From positions 186,001-250,000 of the forward strand of contig NW_026731989.1 of NCBI RefSeq assembly GCF_028476545.1: a DNA stretch of 64,000 nucleotides, in the 5' to 3' direction. Source of the stretch: Physella acuta (Eukaryota; Mollusca; Gastropoda; Physidae). This document shows, piece after piece, positions 1-8,411 of the stretch. The number at the start of each line of letters is the position of its first letter. Position 1 is the stretch's first letter. A model generated the notes under the pieces. It was not told the origin of the DNA. It saw only the letters and a program-made list of their open reading frames with translations, and searched no databases. Made by a program: the position numbers and the translations under genes.

Positions 1-408
1 TCAAAACACAACAATAATTACTTTAGTATGTAATATAGTAGCTTAACACTATTCGTTTTTTCAATAATATGTTGTCTACAATCGGAATTAAATATATTGA
101 GTGAACATAGCGTCAGTTTTTAGACGACTGTTGTAACATACATATACAATTATACATATATACTGATTCAGAAATAGATTTAAGTGACAGTGGTATTATG
201 ACAGTAAAATAAAAATTTACAGAGGGGTCCATGGGGGTTTACAACCCCCCCCCCCTCATCAACCCCTCCCCCTGTTCAGATAATTAATTCGATTTCATTG
301 TTAAGGCGTATATTGTTTCGGACTTCGAACAATTTAATTTAATTTAAATAGCAACTGAGTCATAGCCTTCAACTAAAATCCGTTAATGCGATTTACGTGA
401 CCTTTCAG

Positions 409-3400
409 ACAGCCTGAAGTTTGAGGTGGACTCTGTGTTTTATGGCGGCTACTACTTCACGTCAGTCCGAGACTTTGTGGCAGCCTATGAGGGGGACAGG
501 ATGACCAAGGTCCGCAAGACGTTCCCCAGGCCCCAGCAGACTTCTGTGCCAGGGACGGTCAACTTGAGGGGCAGGACCTTCCCTGCCGCAGGTCTGTCAG
601 GCTCAAGGGAATACCAGCCTTCAGGTAAACGTTACAGGTGAGATGACAGGTGAGATGACAGGTGAATTGACAGGAGAGATGACATGTGAGATGATAGGTG
701 AGATGACAGGTGAGATGACAGGTGAGATGACAGATGACAGTTAACAGGTGAATTGACAGGATGGATGACAGGTGGGATGACAGGTGAGATGACAGGTGAC
801 AGTTAACAGGTGAAATGACAAGTTAGGTGACAGTCGAGATGACAGGTGAGATGACAGGTGAGATGACAGGTGAGATAACAGGTGACAGTTAACAGGTGAG
901 TTGACAGGTGAGATGACAGGTGAGATGACAGATGAAATGACAGGTGAGATGACAGGTTAGATGACAGGTGACAGTTAACAGGTGAAATGACAAGTTAGGT
1001 GACAGTCGAGATGACAGGTGAGATGACAGGTGAGATGACAGGTGAGATAACAGGTGACAGTTAACAGGTGAGTTGACAGGTGAGATGACAGGTGAGATGA
1101 CAGATGAAATGACAGGTGAGATGACAGGTGACAGTTAACAGGTGAGTTGACAGGTGAGATGACAGGTGAGATGACAGGTGACAGTTAACAGGTGAAATGA
1201 CAAGTTAGGTGACAGTCGAGATGACAGATGAGATGACAGGTGAGATGACAGGTGAGATGACAGGTGACAGTTAACAGGTGAAATGACAAGTTAGGTGACA
1301 GTCGAGATGACAGGTGAGATGACAGGTGAGATGACAGGTAAGATGACAGGTGAGATGACAGGTGAGATGACAGGTGAGATGACAGGTGACAGTTAACAGG
1401 TGAAATGACAAGTTAGGTGACAGTCGAGATGACAGGTGAGATGACAAGTGAGATGGCAGGTGAGATGACAGGTGACAGTTAACAGGTGAAATGACAAGTT
1501 AGGTGACAGTCGAGATGACAGGTGAGATGACAGGTTAGATGAAAGGTGAGATAACAGGTGACAGTTAACAGGTAAACTGACAGCTGGGGTGACAACTAAC
1601 AGGTAAGATGACATTGTGAGATGACAGGTGAAATGATAGATGAGATGACAAGTGATAGGTGGGATGACAGGTGAGATGAAAGGTGACAATCAACAGGTGA
1701 TATGACAATAAATGTGACAAGAGAAATGACATTTAGATAGAGTTGTGGTTGACAGGTGACTTGACAAAAACGTTCGTAAGATTACAGGTGCTATTACAGA
1801 CAGATGATATATCATTGACTCAGTGAATCACTAGTGAGTTAGAAAGTAACACGAGCAGTTCGTGCACGTGTACACTTCAAGTATATTCTAGAGTTGATTT
1901 ATTGAGCTGCTTCAAGATCGTTTTCAATGCTTAAATAGTCGTGTCGTAGACCGCTTGAAGTAGTTAATCGTGAATCCATTTTTACTTTCTCGTATATACG
2001 TAGTATAGAGAAAGTATTGTAATCGTGCAAAAAAAAAAATCGAGATTTTTACAAATCTCGACGTTTTACACCTCACTGATACGGAAAAACATAATTTTGC
2101 AATCTTGTCCGTATGTCTGTGTGTGTGTGTGTGTCTGTGTGTGTGTCTGTCCGTGTGTAAACACGATAACTTGAGTACCGTTACAGCTAGGTTGATGAAA
2201 TTTCAAATATAAGTATTTTATCAAAATCGTAGATCCGTATCAACTTTTGAGCGATTTCCGATAACCGGAAGTGGTACTTTTCCTACTTTGAATTTTTTAA
2301 AAGCCTATAACTTGAGTACTATTTCAGATAGATAAATTAAATTTCACATGTAAGTAAAAGATCTAATTCTCTACCTTCTGTTAAATTTTGAGTAATTTCC
2401 GTTGACAGGAAGTAGTAATTTACGCTACTTCCGATTTCTCAAAAAACTAATGTAAATTTTAAAAGTACTAATAATATTGCACACTATTATGCGCTTTTTT
2501 ATTTCGCGTTCACTTGGTGTGCAATTAATTTGTCTACGAGATTTTATTCTATTTTTAAAACTTTAAGTATTTAAAATGGATTAAAAATCATGTCTATAGC
2601 CCGAGTTCCCATCCCCTGTTATTTTATATAAAAATACTAGCCGTCCCGGCCAGGCCCTGCTCTGGCTTCTGTGAAAAACCTTTCTGTTAAAGACCATTAC
2701 CTGTGTGTTTAGTAATCATCATAAACCCGGCATTGCCCACCCAAACCACAACCAACCAAAACCAAAACAACAAAACGCAAACATAACGCTAACACAATTA
2801 CAAATACAAACGAAAACAAAAACTTAACAACAAACACAACCACACCCACAAACACCAATACAAACACAAAGAAAAAACAAACAAAAAAGCAAACGAAAAC
2901 AAAAACCTAACAACAAACCCAACCACAAACACCAATACCAACAAAAAAAAATCAACGTAAAAAGCAAAAGAAAACAAACCAAATCCAAACGCAAAACCAA
3001 CCAAAAACACAAATACAAACCCAAACAAAAAAAAACACAAACAAAAACGAAAAAAGAAAGAACAAAAACGAACCAAATTAAAACGCAACCACTAACGCAA
3101 ACCCACCTAAACACAAAGAAAACACTAACGCGAACATAAACGCCCGGGGCGGAATCACCTGTTTTAGCTTAATGAACGACTATAGTACCCCAACTTATTC
3201 ACAGTCTTTTGCACTCACTTAAACGAACGCGCCTGTTTCAATTTAATAAACAATTTTAATACTCCAAGCTTATCCGTAAAATACCTACAACATTTGCACT
3301 TGATCAATCCCCGCTAATTATGTAATTATTTTTTTTCCCAACACCAAAACAAAGTAATTAAAAAGTCAATTATTTTCACGGAATGCAATGGTTTTATAAA

Positions 3401-6400
3401 GGGAAGTAATTGTGTTTTTCCTAATTTATCAAAGGGAAGTAAGTGCTATAGGACTAAATAAAGACATAATTAGAATTTTTGTAAAAGATGATATTTTTTT
3501 TAAAACTTGTGTTTAATGAACATACCGACAATTATTACTATAATTTGAAAAATGAAAATTATTTCCCAACACTTTCAATAGTAATTTTTTAGCTTATAAA
3601 TTTAGACAAATGCGCACGATAATTTTCTAACACTTAAATTCGTACAATTCCAACGACATACAAATGCATTACATACAGAACTGAGCTTTATATATTAGAT
3701 TCGAGAAAGTTTAGGGGAGATCACTCCCGGTTTATTTTCCCTATACAGCGTAAGTGCCGGACATGTGGAGTACCTGGAGTGGAGCTTCAATGTCCGAATG
3801 TCCGCAGCTGCTGGCCCCCAGGTGTGGGATGTCCGCTGGGCAGGGGAGAGAATCGCGTTTGAGATTAGCCTACAGGACCTTGGAGTTATCTACGCTGGGG
3901 CTAATCCTACCACTTTTTATACTCACCTGTCAGATAGTGCTTTTGGTCTAGGTAACCAGGTACGTTCATTCAAGTTGTCCAGGGGTTCTAGTTTTAAGCT
4001 CTGAGTGAAATGACAGCTGACGTACTGTGAGTTTTGTTCCAGGCCTTTGGTCTCGTGCCTGGAGTGGACTGTCCGGACTACGCCACATTTTTACCTCAGG
4101 CAATTTATGACAATGAGCAACACGTGACCAGAACACTGAACAACTGTTTTTGTCTGTTTGAACACAACACGGGGGTTCCCCTACGACGTCACTACACGAA
4201 TGACCCATCTATAGGCAGGTGGGTCTTCAAGGCTTTAGTCAAATTATCAGTCTTAATTATAAACTATTTAATCAGTCAATTCTCCATTAGTCTAAATTAT
4301 ACGCTATTATATCAGTCCTTTTCCGTTAGTCTAAATTATACACTATTATAACAGTCATTTCTCAATTAGTCTAAACTATACGCTATTATATCAGTCACAC
4401 ATGTCATTCATTCATCTACAAGTCACACTCCATCTATTACTCCACCTACAAAGGCTAATCCACCTTCAATACGCCACCAACATGCCAAATATCCTTCATT
4501 AATGAAGAGCACCAGAAAAATCCTTTATCCACACTAATGTCAAAGTCCACCTACATGTCAATGCTCCACCAACATGTCAATGCTCCACCTACATGTCAAT
4601 GCTCAACAAACATGTCAATGCTCCACCTACATGTCAATGCTCCACCTACATGTCAATGCTCCACCTACATGTCAATGCTCCACCTACATGTCAATGCTCC
4701 ACCAACATGTCAATGCTCCACCAACATGTCAATGCTCCACCTACATGTCAATGCTCCACCTACATGTCAATGCTCCACCTACATGTCAATGCTCCACCTA
4801 CATGTCAATGCTCCACCTACATGTCAATGCTCAACAAACATGTCAATGCTCCACCTACATGTCAATGCTCCACCTACATGTCAATGCTCCACCAACATGC
4901 CAATGCTCCACCAACATGCCAATGCTCCACCTACATGTCAATGCTCCACCTACATGTCAATGCTCCACCTATATGTCAACGCTCCACTTACATGTCAATG
5001 CTCCACCTACATGTCAATGCTCCACCAACATGTCAATGCTCCACCTACATGTCAATGCTCCACCAACATGCCAATGCTCCACCAACATGTCAATGCTCCA
5101 CCTACATGTCAATGTTCACCTACATGTCAATGCTTCACCTACATGTCAATGCTCCACCTACATGTCAGTACTCCACCAAATCCCCACCATTCACCCCCCC
5201 CCCTCTCCTGTATCTGCCAGCAACTACGGTGGTCTATTGGACCGTGTTCTCATCCTGCGCACCATCATTGTTGAGTACAACTACGACTACATCTTTGATT
5301 GGGTGTTTCACCAAAATGGCGCCGTGGAGGTCAAAGTTTACGCCACTGGCTACGTCATGTCACAGACCTTTCACAACGAGGAAGAGCCGTTTGGATTTAG
5401 GTAATGGCTCAGTTATCTTAGCCAGAACTTGATATATTCTGTTATGTCCCAACGATAGGTCCTGATATGTAAGTGTTAGCTTTAAAAAAAAATAAACTAT
5501 GGCTACCTTAAAGAGTTTTTGGAAGTTTCAATTTGCTTTTGAACAAAAATTAAAGAAGATTCTCAAATAGACCCAGAAACAGGAAATATTATTTGTGCTA
5601 TAAAGTCACACTGATCGAATAAACGATGCATTTACAAAGTCATACGTTGTATGTTGGCAAAATTCTTACACATATTTTGTCAACCTTTTCACAGAATCCA
5701 CGGCGACATTGTGGGCTCCATCCACCATCATTTAATGAACTTTAAAGTTGACCTTGACATTCAAGGTCAATCGAACCGTTACGAGAGCCTGGACCTGGCC
5801 CTAGACAAGCGGCCCTGGCCCTGGTACAAGTCTGGCAGCGAGGAGTTCCACCAGATCTCCTTCAAGCACAACCTCAGGCAGACGGAGCAGGACGCTGTGC
5901 TACACTACAATTTCTCAGAGCCCAAGTACCACATCGTCTACAACGATAGGGAGAAAAATTCGTATGGAAACCACAAGGCTTACAGGTAGGAGGAGTTCTT
6001 TGGTTTCCATGGTAACTAACACATTGATCACATTAGTTACGTGATTGAAACTAGAAAGGAGAAAAGGGTGAATGGTAAGACGCGGTGGTCTAGCATTGCC
6101 ATCATGACACAACACATCCACCTTTCTCCCATCCAGGTTGGCCGTGCAAGGCTTCACGAAACAGCTGTTGCCGGACGAGTCGCCGGTTCTAAAGAGCCGG
6201 CAGTGGAGCAAGTACCAGATGGCGGTGACGAGAAGGAAGGAAGAAGAGGAGTCGAGCAGCTCCATCTTCTCCATGTTTGACGGGGCCGGGCCACAGGTCG
6301 ACCTGGACCATTACCTCAGGGACGACGAGAGCATCGTGGACCAGGTGAGGTGTTACTTGTGGCCAGATGTATGGGGTGGCCAAATGGTGGAGGTGGCCCA

Positions 6401-6903
6401 ATGGTGGAGGTGGCCAAATGGTGGAGGTGGCCAGATGTATGAGGTGGCCAGGTGTATGAGGTGGCCAGGTGTATGAGATGACCAGGTGTATGAGGTGGCC
6501 AGATGGTGGAGGTGGCTCTCTGTATAAGTTGGCCAACTATATGGGCTAAAATTAAAATATTGAACCCAGACAACTATAAAAGTTCTATGTTAAAGATTTA
6601 AAATCCGCTTTATCACACACTCCTCAGGACCTGGTGTTTTGGGTGACTGTGGGGTTCCACCACATCCCCCACACGGAGGACATCCCCAACACCCCGACTG
6701 TAGGCACCAGCGCCACCATCTCGCTCCTGCCCTACAACTACTTCCACGAGTGTCCGTCTGTCGGATCACGTGACGCCGTCAGGCTGGAGATCAAGGACGG
6801 GGTCATCAAGTCAGCTGACTACGGTCTACCAAACGTCGAGTGTTTACCAACAAACTTGAACATGACACATTTGTTACAGAATAAAACTTTTTTATTTCCT
6901 TAA
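409..6903 (+). CDS. Copper amine oxidase gene 1 (5'-truncated by window; exons 5-11)
   Basis: Exons: 409-637, 3749-3959, 4043-4218, 5221-5400, 5695-5985, 6137-6344, 6628-6903 (TAA). Exons 1-4 lie outside the window. Family knowledge: copper/TPQ amine oxidases oxidise primary amines to aldehyde, NH3 and H2O2 as dimers. Seen: VDCP...CFCLFE cysteine pair in exon 7; cofactor tyrosine in EYNYDYIFDW (exon 8); copper ligands in IHHHLMNFKVDLD (exon 9) and GFHHIPHTEDIPNT (exon 11); catalytic Asp in LSDSAFGLG (exon 6). All junctions keep frame and use GT-AG. The exon 5 donor at 637/638 is chosen over the TCAG|GTAAAC 14 nt upstream because only it gives phase 2 and restores the family motif GKRYSV. Odd: exon 6 differs from the other three copies around the catalytic Asp, and introns 5 and 8 are unlike theirs, so this is the most diverged copy. 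It looks functional. Confidence 0.92.
638..1765. repeat. Intron 5 minisatellite of gene 1, 12-bp donor-like unit
   Basis: Tandem units of the type AGGTGAGATGAC begin at the exon 5 splice donor itself. Longer composite units (roughly 50-80 bp) with GACAGTTAACAGGTG and CAAGTTAGGTGACAGTCGAG are interspersed. The array decays after about 1700. Most units reproduce a consensus 5' splice site CAG|GTGAGA. It is longest in gene 1 (about 1.1 kb) and about 0.3-0.4 kb in genes 2-4. Confidence 0.9.
1979..3737. mobile_element. Dispersed ~0.7-kb hairpin element, copy A, split by an insertion
   Basis: The parts 1979-2640 and about 3699-3737 match the element seen at 14201, 28294, 39107 and 60283. Features: ACTTTCTCG near the left end is inverted as CGAGAAAGT near the right end; a perfect hairpin CGAGATTT-TTAC-AAATCTCG at about 2040; a (GT)n tract; and two diverged ~135-bp internal modules, each starting ATAACTTGAGTA and containing GGAAGT. 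No coding capacity, so non-autonomous. The right end ACTCCCGGTTTATT lies only about 12 bp from exon 6, so the insertion went into or beside the pyrimidine tract of that acceptor. Genes 2-4 have no copy here, so this insertion is independent. Family name unknown to me. Confidence 0.7.
2640..3699. mobile_element. ~1.06-kb sequence nested inside dispersed element copy A
   Basis: At 2640 the element sequence breaks off (TTATATAAAAATACTAGCC) and resumes at about 3699 (ATTAGATTCGAGAAAG). TTATATA-like sequence flanks both sides, compatible with a degenerate target duplication. The insert starts CTAGCCGTCCCGGCCAGG, has a strand-asymmetric A/C-rich core at about 2740-3115, and an AT-rich right part. 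No protein similarity recognised. It could be a non-autonomous transposon or two successive insertions. Confidence 0.45.
4240..4400. repeat. ~41-bp degenerate repeat, about 3-4 units, intron 7 of gene 1
   Basis: Units of the type TTAGTCTAAATTATACGC ... TATATCAGTC recur about every 41 bp. AT-rich, no coding meaning. Confidence 0.6.
4545..5170. repeat. Intron 7 minisatellite of gene 1, 19-bp unit
   Basis: About 32 units of CATGTCAATGCTCCACCTA, with CCAAC/CAACA variants, fill the intron up to about 50 bp before the exon 8 acceptor at 5220. The array contains no AG dinucleotide between about 4545 and 5165. In genes 2-4 the same intron has only scattered ATACTCCACCAAC-type remnants (about 16440-16720, 30680-30905, 41340-41600). 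Long reading frames across it are an artefact of stop-free units. Confidence 0.92.
6355..6545. repeat. Intron 10 minisatellite of gene 1, 17-bp unit
   Basis: About 10-11 units of GAGGTGGCCAGATGTAT and GGTGGAGGTGGCCA variants start right after the exon 10 donor (6344/6345). This is the shortest of four homologous arrays (about 0.2 kb here, 4.4 kb in gene 2). Confidence 0.9.
6880..6885 (+). promoter_or_regulatory. AATAAA hexamer inside the last codons of gene 1
   Basis: AATAAA encodes Asn-Lys of the C-terminus and ends 18 nt before the end of the TAA stop. Poly(A) cleavage usually falls 10-30 nt downstream of the hexamer. If used, the mRNA would have almost no 3' UTR. Other AATAAA candidates lie at about 7043 and 7149, so use of this one is unproven. 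Confidence 0.4.
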
Positions 6904-8132
6904 GCGAGAGAGTTCTTGTCGCGTTTGTTTCAATCATCGCGTCCCTTAGTTGGAGAATTCAGGGGCGGATAAATGGGGAGGATGATTGGCCAGCAGCCTA
7001 AGGCCCAAAGCATATTGCGCCCCCCCCACACCACCCAAAAAACAATAAAAAATAAAAAGCAAACAACACTTCATCAACATCAGTACACTTTCTTTGACCG
7101 TCTTATGTAAATAGATGTAACACATAGTGCTCGTGGACTGGTGTAAACAATAAACTGAATTGTTTCGTTGTTGTAATGTCTCATGAATGTTGTTAGACGT
7201 ACCTAGACTTTGTAGACACGCCATAAACAACCTCACTAGACATCGGCTCGAATGTCAACATTAATTTTTCCAAGACTAACAAGAACCCGATAATTTAAGT
7301 ATATGTATATATCGAAAGCTTTTTGTCATGGGTTCATGTTTTAGAGCTTTTACAAAAATTGTAACCTCCATTACTAAAGGTGCTATTTGTGAATACCCAG
7401 AAAAATCATTCACTCATTTTATACAAGCCGTTTACACACGTGTCTCACACGTCCATCACACAAACTATTCACAGAAGTAGTTCGCAACTATGCTTTCACA
7501 AAAATTAAGAGACCTCAGTCATATAGAGGACAGTTTAAAATGTATATGATGTAAGTATCAGTGTCAATTTATGATTTTAGTGACAGTGCAATTAGAAGGT
7601 GTGTCAGTGTCAGCAGATGATATCAGTGTCAGTGAATGACGTTAGTTTTAGTGACAGTAAATTATGTTAGTGTCAGTAAAAGTTGTTAGTGCCAGTATCA
7701 GTAGATGATGGAAGTGGCAGTAGATTGTAGTTATGTTGATCGCATTACCAACTCGGATAAGGAACTTCTCAGATATCAGATCGTCAATACCACCTGGCCC
7801 TCCCCATAACTGAACTTTGACCCTTCTATACGCGAGGCGAACAGCCTTTCCACAAGAGTGCAGTATCATAGAAATCAGTTTATTGAAGCACCTAGTCATG
7901 TGTACGCTTCGCTGGTTCCCTACACTTGTAATGGTTCGACAGCCATGTAACAAACTCGCTGATTCAGTCGGAGCGCTTGGCTGGGCGCTGGAAGGAACAG
8001 GTACGTGTCTTACGCTGTTAGCGTTCTACTTGTCGGTAGTTTTATAACATTGGAATTTTTTAAAGTTTTAATATTGACATGCAATAAGCAAACATGATTA
8101 AAACCTTAGTAAATGTGTGCATAGCTCAGTAG
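6904..8132. other. Spacer between amine oxidase genes 1 and 2
   Basis: No gene recognised. It contains a poly-C/poly-A stretch at about 7020-7060 and AATAAA candidates. An imperfect GTCAGT-rich region lies at 7550-7720. A segment at 7730-8000, well conserved upstream of genes 3 and 4, ends GGAACAG|GTACGT, which could be the donor of a non-coding 5' exon paired with the acceptor TTTTACAG at 8258. This 5' exon is inference. Confidence 0.5.
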
Positions 8133-8140
8133 TATAACAG
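8133..8140 (+). promoter_or_regulatory. Degenerate TATA-like site of gene 2
   Basis: TATAACAG here corresponds to TATAAAAG at the same place upstream of genes 3 and 4, about 280 bp before the start codon. The flanking sequence (CTCAGTAG ... GACGTTGAAG) is conserved. The motif is weakened in gene 2. Confidence 0.4.
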
Positions 8141-8267
8141 GACGTTGAAGCTCTGAGAAAGGAAAGACATGGTCTTCTGATCTGGTAGCACATCACATAT
8201 GACAGAGAAACAGGTAAACTCTACTTCCTCTGTCACAGCCAGGTCTCGTGTTTTACAGGCCTGAGAC

Positions 8268-8411
8268 ACCTGGGCCAACACCTGGACCAACACCTGGGCC
8301 AACACCTGGGCCAACACCTGGGCCAACACCTGGGCCTACACCTGGGCCAACACCTGGGCCAACACCTGGGCCAACACCTGGGCCAACACCTGGGCCAACA
8401 CCTGGGCCAAC
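8268..8411. repeat. 12-bp leader minisatellite, exactly 12 units, abutting the gene 2 start codon
   Basis: Twelve units of ACCTGGGCCAAC end on the base before ATG. Genes 3 and 4 have 9 units and 1 unit. In the frame of the ATG the repeat is open (Thr-Trp-Ala-Asn), but a TGA just upstream (in CCTGAGAC) and the lack of any ATG make it untranslated leader. Confidence 0.9.

Noticed and set aside
619-628. Alternative exon 5 donor TCAG|GTAAAC in gene 1 (and equivalents in genes 2-4)
   Set aside because: A strong motif, but it gives phase 1 and joins exon 6 into an immediate stop; the donor 14 nt downstream keeps frame and restores the family motif GKRYSV.
2798-3114. Minus-strand frames rich in Phe/Leu/Val that look like membrane segments
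   Set aside because: They arise from the A/C-rich low-complexity core of the nested insertion; two overlapping frames give the same type of peptide.
4537-5432. Three overlapping plus-strand frames rich in NAPPTCQCSTYMSMLH
   Set aside because: A 19-bp repeat open in all frames, inside intron 7. Only the part after 5220 (exon 8) is coding.
8118-8140. tRNA-like GCATAGCTCAGTAGTATA upstream of genes 2-4
   Set aside because: It resembles a tRNA 5' end, but no T arm or B box follows and no cloverleaf forms; part of it fits better as a TATA region.
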